This document shows, in pieces, positions 29,711-36,528 of a stretch of 36,528 nucleotides of DNA. Each line of letters begins with the position of its first letter. Position 1 is the stretch's first letter. The stretch is from Nitrososphaerota archaeon (GTDB taxonomy: Archaea > Thermoproteota > Nitrososphaeria > Nitrososphaerales > Nitrosopumilaceae), in contig JACZSC010000004.1 of NCBI GenBank assembly GCA_022574415.1, positions 1 through 36,528 of the forward strand, in the 5' to 3' direction. A model generated the notes under the pieces. The model had not been told where the DNA came from. It saw nothing but the letters and a program-made list of their open reading frames with translations, and made no database searches. The translations under genes and the position numbers were made by a program.

Positions 29711-31828
29711 ATGGATAGATTACTCCTGTGTTTTTTTTTATCTGTCTTTTTGACGTCTGCTTTAATTCTTAGTTTTAATTTTGACCTAGTTTTTGCTGAA
29801 GATAAAGAAATTTCTACAAAAATTTTTTCTTTTGAAAACACAACAATTATTCAATTTACAAACCAAGGTACTGAAGATCTTAAATCATTTAAGATCTGGT
29901 TAACAGATTTTTCAGTCAAATCATTCAAATCTGAAACTGGCTGGTCAGCCCAAAAAACACCTGAGCAGGTCCTTATTTTCACTGCTATTGAGACACTCAA
30001 GTCAGGCGAAAAAGTAAAGTTTGGAATTAAAACTGATAAACCAAAACCAGATATCAACTGGAAGGGAATAGATCAAGAGGGAAACCCAATTATCGGTGGC
30101 AAAGCATTGCCAGAACCACAAATACCTACAAATGTTGAAGAACCAATTTCAACTACTCTTTCATCAGGAATTCTTCCTGAATCCAATTTTAGAATAATTC
30201 CAGAAAAACCAAGTGTTGGATCAACAATACGTGTTACTGGTGATAGTTTTGTACCGAATTCGAATCTTGAATTATTTTTAAATGAAAATAAACTCAAATC
30301 TTTCCAAACTGATGAAAACGGACATTTTATGTTAACAACAAAAATCTCACAAAATCAAAACCCTGAACGAATAAATTTCATTGTTAAAGATCAGCAAGGA
30401 AAAGACAAAACATTAAGCCTTCAATTAAATGAATCAAAAGAAAAAATTTCAATTTTGGAAATCTCTCATCTAACAGCTTCACTAATTTCTGATCAATTTT
30501 ATAGAGACGAAAAACTTGAAATTTCTGGAACTGCTAAACCTGATAGTACAATTATCTTAAGTATAAAGAATTTAGTAGGTGAATTTTTCTTAACTGATAC
30601 CACAAATGTAGATTCTAAAGGAAATTGGCATTATTCCCTAATTATTCCACTTGATATGTCACTTGGTGAATACACAATAGAAATTAATGATGGAATTGAC
30701 ACAATCAAAAAAAACTGGAGTGTAGATTTTGCAAAAAAGATCCAGATTTTTCCATCTAAAAAGAAATTCACATTTGGCGAGGTAATAAAATTCAACGCAA
30801 CAGCTAATCTAAATGAAAATATTAGAATTAGTTTAGAGGATCCTCAGGGACGCACTGTTTTATCAGATAATTTTAAGGTATTAGATTCCGATCATTTTGA
30901 AATAAAATATCAAACTCAATCTACAAGTATTGCTGGAACCTATACTTTATTTGCATTTCAAAGTAATGAAGTAGAAATTGTCACTGTAGGTTTGGGTGAA
31001 TTTCCAAAAAATAAACTTTCTGCAAAAATGGATAAAGTAAATTATGAAATAGGAGAATCAGCATTGATTGCTCTAACTGGACAACCTTCAGAAACTTTAG
31101 AATTTTTAATTGAAGATCAAGCCAGATTTGAACAGTTTAAGGAAACTATAACGCTTGGATCTGATGGAAAGAAAAATTATCACTTAAACTTAGAATTTCC
31201 CCCAGGAATTTATAATGCCGTAATTTCTATGAATGGCCATCAAACAATAGAAGTATTTACAGTTGGATTACAACCAAGCTTTCTTGAAGTTGATTTAGAA
31301 ATAGCAAAAAAAGTTTACAGTCCCGGTCAATCCATATTATTCCTGGGAAAATCTGTACCAAATTCAGTAGTTGATTTGTTCTTATTTGATCCTGAAGGTA
31401 ATTTAATAAAAAAGAATGAATCATTCACAAATTCACAGGGTAACTTGTTTTTGGAAAATATTTGGATCCCATTTGATGCCCCATCTGGTAGATGGATTTT
31501 GCGAGCTGAAAGTGGTCCTTATTCTACAAATATTGAATTTCAAATTACTCTAGAACAAGAAGAAATTTGGGTTAGCGTAGCTGACATCTATTTTACACCA
31601 ACTGGAAAATTTGTGAGCATAGAGGGTGTTGGGAATACTGAACATTCCTTCCAAATCATTGTTAGTGACCCAGAAGGACAAAATATTTGGAAATCACAAA
31701 TTATCACAACAAAAGATGGAGAGTTTAGGCTGTTATGGGAAATTCCAAAAGACGCTGTATCTGGAATTTACTCTGTAACAGTTGACGACTTACATGGCAA
31801 GACAGCAAGTACTTCATTTGCTTTGTAA
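29711..31828 (+). CDS. Large secreted surface protein with repeated Ig-like domains (705 aa)
   Basis: From the ATG at 29711 the protein opens with a signal peptide (LLLCFFLSVFLTSALIL) ending near VFAED. The rest is beta-rich, and a pattern of DENGHFM-, DSKGNWHYSL- and DPEGNLIKK-like turns recurs about every 90 residues, suggesting six or more beta-sandwich domains, like those in archaeal S-layer or adhesion proteins. No transmembrane C-terminus or PEFG sorting motif is seen. It probably acts outside the cell, in attachment or envelope structure. It starts 51 nt after aIF5B and may be co-transcribed. Confidence 0.77.
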   Translation: MDRLLLCFFLSVFLTSALILSFNFDLVFAEDKEISTKIFSFENTTIIQFTNQGTEDLKSFKIWLTDFSVKSFKSETGWSAQKTPEQVLIFTAIETLKSGEKVKFGIKTDKPKPDINWKGIDQEGNPIIGGKALPEPQIPTNVEEPISTTLSSGILPESNFRIIPEKPSVGSTIRVTGDSFVPNSNLELFLNENKLKSFQTDENGHFMLTTKISQNQNPERINFIVKDQQGKDKTLSLQLNESKEKISILEISHLTASLISDQFYRDEKLEISGTAKPDSTIILSIKNLVGEFFLTDTTNVDSKGNWHYSLIIPLDMSLGEYTIEINDGIDTIKKNWSVDFAKKIQIFPSKKKFTFGEVIKFNATANLNENIRISLEDPQGRTVLSDNFKVLDSDHFEIKYQTQSTSIAGTYTLFAFQSNEVEIVTVGLGEFPKNKLSAKMDKVNYEIGESALIALTGQPSETLEFLIEDQARFEQFKETITLGSDGKKNYHLNLEFPPGIYNAVISMNGHQTIEVFTVGLQPSFLEVDLEIAKKVYSPGQSILFLGKSVPNSVVDLFLFDPEGNLIKKNESFTNSQGNLFLENIWIPFDAPSGRWILRAESGPYSTNIEFQITLEQEEIWVSVADIYFTPTGKFVSIEGVGNTEHSFQIIVSDPEGQNIWKSQIITTKDGEFRLLWEIPKDAVSGIYSVTVDDLHGKTASTSFAL

Positions 31829-32017
31829 TTTTTTAAATATTTTAGAATTTTCAAGTATTAATTTTGTAAATACAGATCTTGATTGTGATTTTTTACTATA
31901 TAATTATATTTAATAGAAATTATTAACACACTTCAAATTTTAGTACTTAGTCAAAGCTCATTTTACGCTGGTTTTTATTTGGAGCTATAACGATAAAAAT
32001 TTCAAAGAATTACAGAA

Positions 32018-32179
32018 ATGAATAATCTAAAAAGTAAGATGATTAAAAAATTTAAGAGACAAACCATCAATCAAGGTGTTCGAATATGTATTGATTGTGG
32101 TAGCATTCTGACTTTGGTGGATAATACTAAACTAAAATGCAAAGAATGTGGTGCGACTAAAAAAATTAATAAACAATAG
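32018..32179 (+). CDS. Zinc-ribbon mini-protein (53 aa)
   Basis: ATG at 32018 to TAG at 32177-32179. The front is strongly basic (MIKKFKRQTINQG), then RICIDCGSILTLVDN and LKCKECGATKKINK: two CxxC pairs 15 residues apart, a typical single zinc ribbon. A basic, zinc-binding protein of this size may bind nucleic acid. No named family is recognised. The upstream stretch 31829-32017 is AT-rich with no gene. Confidence 0.7.
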   Translation: MNNLKSKMIKKFKRQTINQGVRICIDCGSILTLVDNTKLKCKECGATKKINKQ

Positions 32180-32225
32180 ATTACAATTAGTACAAATTTT
32201 TTATAAAATATAGGTAACGAAATAA

Positions 32226-32423
32226 TTAATAATTTTGACGAACAAATACTGAATCTAATTCGCGATTAATCATTTCGTCTGCTTTTAGGGATTTAAAAAG
32301 AAGCGAATTAACAACAGCCGAAATACTAATCTGTTTGTTCTTGTCTAACATCATCTCTGTTTGCCTATTTCTAAGCATCCAAATTAGTTTCTCATCAAGC
32401 GATATTGTCATTCTCTTCTTCAT
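32226..32423 (-). CDS. Ribbon-helix-helix (CopG-like) regulator (65 aa)
   Basis: The start is the ATG giving MKKRMTISLDEKLIWML, chosen because GGAGGAGA lies 7 nt upstream (32431-32438). The beta strand MTISLD and following helices (LIWMLRNRQTEMM and QISISAVVNSLLFKSL) form a ribbon-helix-helix fold that binds DNA as a dimer. The segment SAVVNSLL is the usual second helix. Targets are unknown; nearby genes are a cupredoxin and a zinc-ribbon protein. Confidence 0.75.
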   Translation of the reverse strand: MKKRMTISLDEKLIWMLRNRQTEMMLDKNKQISISAVVNSLLFKSLKADEMINRELDSVFVRQNY

Positions 32424-32430
32424 CTTCTGA

Positions 32431-32438
32431 TCTCCTCC
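32431..32438 (-). promoter_or_regulatory. Shine-Dalgarno sequence of the ribbon-helix-helix gene
   Basis: On the minus strand GGAGGAGA, 7 nt before the ATG at 32423. It fixes the start against an upstream in-frame start at 32477. Confidence 0.7.
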
Positions 32439-32593
32439 ATGGTCTGATAGGCACATACATTCTAGTTCGACTCCCAATCATACCCATATTATCTAGGAAA
32501 AGACCATAAGTAGGTTGGAATTTTTTGTAATAAATCAGTTCCAAAATGGAAAAATACGAAAAAATTATTGTTTTGATTGTTGATTTTCTTTAT

Positions 32594-33184
32594 CTATGAA
32601 ACTTGAACAATTCCATTCATCCAAGGATGAACCATACAAAAGTACTCGTATTCACCAATTTCATCAAATGTATTGGAAAAGGTTGCTCCAGACATGAAAA
32701 TACTGCTATCAAATTTTCCGTCTGCTCCATCTGCAGGATTTCCACTTGTAACTGTATGAGCTGCAGTATCAACATTGTTCCAAATTACTTGCCCTCCAAC
32801 CGCAATTACAATCTCATATGGAATAAAACATTCATTTGTTTCCTCACAACCTGGAACCCCCGATCCTTCAGGTATGTTCACCTCAATTATTTCAGGTAAT
32901 GTTTCTGATTCCATTGAAACCTCATCCAAAGACTGTTGACTTTCAACAATCGAAACTTGTTCTTTTAATTCCAAAGTAAATTCTTGTTGTTCAGTTTCTG
33001 GTTCTTGTATAATCACTTCAGGAACATTTTTCTCAGGTTCTGGAGTAGGTGTAATTGATTTTATCACGGGTTTAGATTCTAATGATCGTGGTTGTGGAAC
33101 AGCATCTGGTGAAATTGCAATTAAGGCTAACACACTAACTGCTAAAAATGCTGTAATCCCAATAATGGGATACACAATTTTCAT
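32594..33184 (-). CDS. Membrane-anchored plastocyanin-like blue-copper protein (196 aa)
   Basis: A type 1 copper electron carrier. The start is placed at ATG 33184, because a TATA-like box sits about 25-30 nt before it; an in-frame TTG at 33205 lies upstream of the inferred transcript start. An N-terminal helix (IVYPIIGITAFLAVSVLALIA) anchors the protein. A Pro/Glu/Val linker leads to the cupredoxin fold with copper ligands His in TAAHTVTSG, Cys in YEYFCMVHPW, then His and Met in VHPWMNG. An extra Cys pair (GCEETNEC) is present. Ammonia oxidisers use such proteins in the electron path, often many copies. Confidence 0.9.
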   Translation of the reverse strand: MKIVYPIIGITAFLAVSVLALIAISPDAVPQPRSLESKPVIKSITPTPEPEKNVPEVIIQEPETEQQEFTLELKEQVSIVESQQSLDEVSMESETLPEIIEVNIPEGSGVPGCEETNECFIPYEIVIAVGGQVIWNNVDTAAHTVTSGNPADGADGKFDSSIFMSGATFSNTFDEIGEYEYFCMVHPWMNGIVQVS

Positions 33185-33310
33185 AATTCTTGGTTCAACT
33201 GCCAATATTTTAAGATAAAAAAAGATCGAAACTAGCTGATGGACGTCGTGATAATTAAGACATCATAATCTACGTTAATATATTACACCAAGTAATCCCA
33301 CACCAGTAAC

Positions 33311-33502
33311 ATGGAACAAGGCACCGTAAAATGGTACAACCGCACTAAGGGCTATGGTTTTATCGAACGAGAATCTGGTGATGATCTGTTTGTACACAAA
33401 TCAAACATCGATGGATTTTTGCGAGATGGCGATAAAGTCGAGTTTGAAATTGGTGAAGGCCAGAAAGGACCAAATGCTGTAAATGTAAAAAAGGTAGAAT
33501 AA
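33311..33502 (+). CDS. Cold-shock-domain protein (63 aa)
   Basis: A single OB fold that binds single-stranded RNA or DNA. RNP1 is KGYGFIER and RNP2 is DLFVHKSNI; the rest matches bacterial CspA in length and order. Cold-shock proteins are common in bacteria but irregular in archaea; they are known in thaumarchaea. A TATA-like TTAATATATT at about 33275-33284 is about 27 nt before the ATG, suggesting a leaderless or short-leader start. Probably acquired from bacteria long ago, by inference. Confidence 0.94.
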   Translation: MEQGTVKWYNRTKGYGFIERESGDDLFVHKSNIDGFLRDGDKVEFEIGEGQKGPNAVNVKKVE

Positions 33503-33585
33503 ACATTCTCAGGATTCTAGATTTAAGATCACTTTGTTTTTCTTAAACTATAACCACTTTTTTTAAATACAGTTTGTACTATTTT

Positions 33586-34092
33586 CTAGTTTGCATTTGT
33601 AGTGATCATGCTAGCCAAGGATTTGTCAATTTCATTAATTGCTAGCTTATCTCTTCCAATAAGATCAAACTTTTGTAGGATGGTTTCGAATATTTTCTCT
33701 TCTTCTATTTGTTCATTAATGAACCATTGAATAAATCCAAAAGTACTGTGATCCTTTTGTTTTTGTGCAAGCTCGGCCATTTTGTTTATAGCTGCAGTGA
33801 TAGCCTGTTCATTTTTTAATGCAGTTTTACAGACTGATTCAAGAGATTTGAAAGTTTTTGGTGGGGCTTTGACTAGAGGGATTACAGCTGGAATTCCCAC
33901 TCCATTTAGATAATGAACAATCTTCATCATGTGTAACCTTTCTTCATCCACATGCTGATAGAAGAAATTTGCTGCTCCTTCATAACCAGTAATCTCACAC
34001 CACGAACCCATCGCCAAATAGTAATTAGAGGCAAAGGCTTCCATTGCTATTTGATCATTCAAGGCCTTTATCATACTGCTTGATATCTTCAT
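33586..34092 (-). CDS. ftn: Ferritin (168 aa)
   Basis: An iron-storage protein with a di-iron ferroxidase centre. Ligands include Glu in MEAFASNYYLAM, Glu and His in DEERLHMMKI (ExxH), and Glu in NEQIEEEKIFE. It matches FtnA-type ferritins in length (168). The start is set at ATG 34092 because a TATA box at 34118-34127 points to transcription starting next to it; a TTG at 34113 is upstream. It stores iron, and its regulation by iron cannot be read here. Confidence 0.93.
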   Translation of the reverse strand: MKISSSMIKALNDQIAMEAFASNYYLAMGSWCEITGYEGAANFFYQHVDEERLHMMKIVHYLNGVGIPAVIPLVKAPPKTFKSLESVCKTALKNEQAITAAINKMAELAQKQKDHSTFGFIQWFINEQIEEEKIFETILQKFDLIGRDKLAINEIDKSLASMITTNAN

Positions 34093-34117
34093 TCTTGAAT
34101 GACTTGCATTCAACCTG

Positions 34118-34127
34118 ATTAAATATT
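34118..34127 (-). promoter_or_regulatory. TATA box of the ferritin gene
   Basis: On the minus strand AATATTTAAT, 25 nt before the ATG at 34092. An upstream TTG start would be too close to this box, so ATG 34092 is supported. Confidence 0.5.
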
Positions 34128-34236
34128 CTTCTTATCTGATACTGATAATTTCTAATAATGAAATGTTATTTCAATAATCTGCGAACAGTATCAATGTTCC
34201 TAATATTCTTTCTTCTGTAATTTGACTCATTTTACA

Positions 34237-34437
34237 TTATACTGTTAACAATGCTTTTTTGAACTCATCCACACTTCTTTGAAAACCACAGTGTCTGCAG
34301 GAATGCCAACATCGTGTTTTTAAAACTTGTAAGGGCTCATGATATCCTAGAAGAATCATTCTACCTCCACATCTAGAACAATTCAACGGAAGTTGGATTT
34401 CCTTATTTATTTGAGAGTCAATTCTTCTTTGCATCAT
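34237..34437 (-). CDS. Zinc-ribbon protein (66 aa)
   Basis: The start is one of two adjacent ATG codons (34437 or 34434). CSRCGGRMILLGYHE and CWHSCRHCGFQRS provide two CxxC pairs about 24 residues apart, with an additional Cys. A typical double-knuckle zinc ribbon with a helical basic tail (DEFKKALL). Family unknown. It is transcribed opposite to the secreted protein at 34567. Confidence 0.7.
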   Translation of the reverse strand: MMQRRIDSQINKEIQLPLNCSRCGGRMILLGYHEPLQVLKTRCWHSCRHCGFQRSVDEFKKALLTV

Positions 34438-34566
34438 GATAGCATATGCAGCTGTTTTTGATATATTGGCTATGAAAATTACTCTGTTTTCATGATTCCA
34501 TTTTGGTAAATTATGCTTAAATGAATAAATGCATAACCAATGACTCCTATCTAGCGGTAAAATACA

Positions 34567-35619
34567 TTGAATAGTATTATAATCATTATTGGATTTGTCC
34601 TTGGGATTTTTCTTTTAACACCAATATCTGCAACTACCTTTTCTGTTGATAAATCAACCTATGAAAATGGTGACATTATAGTTCTTAGTGGTTTTGTTGC
34701 TCCAGTTGAAGCAGGCCAGTTTGTCTCTGTTCAAATTTTGAATCCTTCTCAATCTGATTTAGTTCAGATTGATACATTTACTCCCAATTCTGATGGTTCT
34801 TTTTCGCGAAACTACAAAGCTGAAGGACCAAGATGGAATATGGATGGATTTTATATTTTAAAGATTTTCTACAATGGAGAAAGTTTTCAAACTACATTTG
34901 AATTTAATATGAATCCACCTTCTCAACCTGAACCAGAACCTGAACCAGAACCTGAACCAGAACCAGAACTTAAACTAGGACAAATGGGAACCACTTCAGA
35001 ATTAGAGTCTGAACCAGAAACCAAATCAGAACCAATTTCTAGTATAGTTAAACAAGAATCAAAAACTCACATTCCTAGCTTCCCAGCTTTAGAAAAAGCC
35101 CCACAATATTATTTTGATAGATATAACAACGAACTAAATTACAAAGACTGGTTTGACTCTCAGTTTCCAAATAAATCTATACAGAATGTAGTTGGTTATA
35201 CAAAAACTCACCTAGAATGGTTCCCGGATAATTCTAAATCTCCACAATATTATATCAACAGATACAACGATGAACTAAATTACAAAGACTGGTTTGACTC
35301 TCAGTTTCCAAATAAATCAATTTACCAAGTTTTAGGGTTTCCTGATCCCATCTCTATTCCAAATTGGATCAAAAATAATGCACAATGGTGGTCATCTGGT
35401 AAAATTTCAGATGAGGAGTTTGTCTCAGGAATTCAATTCATGATTGAAAATAATATTATTACAATTCCTAATTTACCAGAGTCTCAAGTCTATGAAGAAA
35501 AGATAGTTCCCAATTGGGTTCGAAATAATGCTAACTGGTGGGCTCTCGATAAAATTTCTGAAGACGAATTTGTTAACGCGATAAAATATCTTGTAAAGCA
35601 AGGAATAATTCTTGTTTAA
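34567..35619 (+). CDS. Secreted repeat protein with Ig-like domain, PEPEP linker and WxxNNAxWW repeats (350 aa, TTG start)
   Basis: From TTG 34567 a signal peptide core (IIIIGFVLGIFLLT) is followed by one beta-sandwich domain (about residues 25-117, STYENGDIIVLSGFVAP). A linker of alternating Pro-Glu (about 120-135) comes next. Then two 47-residue units each with a DRYNNELNYKDWFDSQFP-like core, and two units of the WxxNNAxWW type (WIKNNAQWWSSGKISDEEF and WVRNNANWWALDKISEDEF). The last repeat is a known abundant module in thaumarchaeal exported proteins. No enzyme site is seen. Function unknown; likely extracellular binding or envelope assembly. Confidence 0.82.
   Translation: MNSIIIIIGFVLGIFLLTPISATTFSVDKSTYENGDIIVLSGFVAPVEAGQFVSVQILNPSQSDLVQIDTFTPNSDGSFSRNYKAEGPRWNMDGFYILKIFYNGESFQTTFEFNMNPPSQPEPEPEPEPEPEPELKLGQMGTTSELESEPETKSEPISSIVKQESKTHIPSFPALEKAPQYYFDRYNNELNYKDWFDSQFPNKSIQNVVGYTKTHLEWFPDNSKSPQYYINRYNDELNYKDWFDSQFPNKSIYQVLGFPDPISIPNWIKNNAQWWSSGKISDEEFVSGIQFMIENNIITIPNLPESQVYEEKIVPNWVRNNANWWALDKISEDEFVNAIKYLVKQGIILV
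35101..35318 (+). repeat. Tandem 141-bp coding repeat within the surface gene
   Basis: The DNA of 35101-35177 and 35242-35318 is nearly identical (offset 141 bp). For example, a 47-bp block around 35131-35177 recurs at 35272-35318 with identical bases at nearly all positions. The identity at DNA level, including third positions, indicates a recent duplication. Confidence 0.8.
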
Positions 35620-35667
35620 TGATTTTATCTTTTCAATTTATAGAATAGATAACGTAGGTGTAAAAAA

Positions 35668-36528
35668 TTGAAAAAAATTAATCCACTTCAATTATTTTTG
35701 TGGACCTTTCGTAGAAATGAAAAAGATGTAGTAAATCTCTATAATGCCCTCTCAGATGTAATGAGATTGGCTACTACTGGTGATATGCTTAATTTTGGAT
35801 ACTGGAATGAAGAAATCAAAAATCCTATTGACGCCCAAATTAAACTTTGTAAAATTTTTGGAAGATTGGCAGAATTAGAAACTGCCAAAAAAATAGTAGA
35901 TGTAGGAAGTGGCTTTTCTGCACCAGCAATTCAATGGAAATCACAATTTAGTTCTCTAGAAATTGCTTGCTTAAACATAAACTTCGATCAATTAAAACAA
36001 TCGTCCCAAATAATCAAAAAAATACTTGGTAACACAAACCATGATTCCCTTTATGGAATATATCTCATAAATGCAACTTCAAACTCTCTTCCATTTGCAG
36101 ATGAGTCATTTGATAGGATTTTGGTGTTAGAATCTGCTCAACACATAAAACCATTTGATATTTTTATTGCTGAATCAAACAGAATTTTAAAAAATAATGG
36201 GATTTTGGTTTTATCAGTACCTGTTGTTAATGGAAGAATAGCTACGAAAATAAAACTTGGAATATTAGCTATGACCTGGCCTTCAGAACATTATACTTTT
36301 GATTTCATAAAATCATCTATTACTGATTGTGGGTTAAGAATTCTTGAAATACAAAAAATTGGCTCTAATGTATATGGACCACTAGTTAACTACTACATAG
36401 AAAACCGAGATTCTTTAAAAAAAAGGATTTTATCTAAATATCCTTCTTATGTAGAGAAAGTTCTTTTCAAATCTTTATTGAAAATGAAGCAAGTCTCAGA
36501 AACAAATGTCATTGATTATATTTTGATA
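35668..36528 (+). CDS. SAM-dependent methyltransferase (287 codons, cut by the window end)
   Basis: The frame starts with TTG at 35668, with TAGGTG just upstream as SD (7 nt), and is open to the window end. Motif I is KIVDVGSGFSAPAIQW (about residues 73-88), motif III-like FDRILVLESAQHIKP and post-motif RILKNNGILVLSVPVV. The GDMLNFGYWNEE segment near residue 42 is seen in class I methyltransferases acting on small lipophilic acceptors such as prenylquinones or terpenoids. The acceptor is unknown. The gene is the fragment nearest the right edge and probably continues for some residues. Confidence 0.85.
   Translation, partial: MKKINPLQLFLWTFRRNEKDVVNLYNALSDVMRLATTGDMLNFGYWNEEIKNPIDAQIKLCKIFGRLAELETAKKIVDVGSGFSAPAIQWKSQFSSLEIACLNINFDQLKQSSQIIKKILGNTNHDSLYGIYLINATSNSLPFADESFDRILVLESAQHIKPFDIFIAESNRILKNNGILVLSVPVVNGRIATKIKLGILAMTWPSEHYTFDFIKSSITDCGLRILEIQKIGSNVYGPLVNYYIENRDSLKKRILSKYPSYVEKVLFKSLLKMKQVSETNVIDYILI

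Noticed and set aside
34153-34177. Small inverted repeat TGAAAT/ATTTCA near the ferritin gene
   Set aside because: Only 6-bp arms in AT-rich DNA, likely chance.
34183-34205. Stretch resembling the 24-bp motif in reverse (GATACTGTTCG)
   Set aside because: The core order does not match and several bases differ; not counted as a copy.
34920-34970. Short Pro-Glu repeat as a CRISPR-like or satellite repeat
   Set aside because: It is a coding low-complexity linker in frame in the surface protein, with no spacers.

Overview
The window is AT-rich archaeal DNA. Its gene content points to an ammonia-oxidising marine thaumarchaeon (Nitrosopumilus-like, Nitrososphaerota): the 4-hydroxybutyryl-CoA synthetase/dehydratase pair of the 3-hydroxypropionate/4-hydroxybutyrate CO2-fixation cycle, archaeal TFB, LSm-L37e and L7Ae-S28e-L24e-Ndk-aIF5B clusters, a membrane-anchored blue-copper protein, and secreted proteins with the WxxNNAxWW repeat typical of this group. 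Many genes start 0-10 nt after an inferred transcription start (leaderless), while genes inside operons often carry a purine-rich Shine-Dalgarno (SD) sequence.

Positions 1-6.6 kb are an accessory-looking zone. It holds very short genes (many Cys-rich zinc-binding mini-proteins and single-helix membrane micro-proteins), three standalone Lrp/AsnC effector-domain (RAM) proteins, an extra TFB, gene remnants (a TPR fragment, and a zinc-ribbon gene with a stop at codon 3), and six same-strand copies of a 24-bp motif with core TTTGATACGAACTGTTAA. I did not see this motif elsewhere in the window. It is the strongest candidate for something undescribed.

Positions 6.6-12.1 kb carry amino-acid metabolism (ilvE, aspartokinase), tRNA-Val(TAC), a CcdA / YHS-domain / thioredoxin-like operon and a radical SAM protein. 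Positions 12.1-19.9 kb carry an HTH/membrane-protein pair, an RNase H homologue lacking its last acidic residue, the two carbon-fixation enzymes, signal peptidase I, thioredoxin, and three unrelated proteins that share C-terminal double-CxxC zinc ribbons. tRNA-Ala(CGC) follows. Positions 20-29.7 kb are core metabolism and translation: a dihydroorotase-family amidohydrolase, rpiA, L37e, LSm, a creatininase-family hydrolase, PurU, tRNA-Leu(TAG), a phosphohexomutase and the ribosomal/aIF5B operon. Positions 29.7-36.5 kb carry surface and stress genes: two secreted Ig-like/repeat proteins, a ribbon-helix-helix regulator, a cupredoxin, a cold-shock protein, a ferritin, zinc-ribbon proteins, and a methyltransferase cut by the window end.

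No rRNA, CRISPR array, transposase or integrase was recognised.
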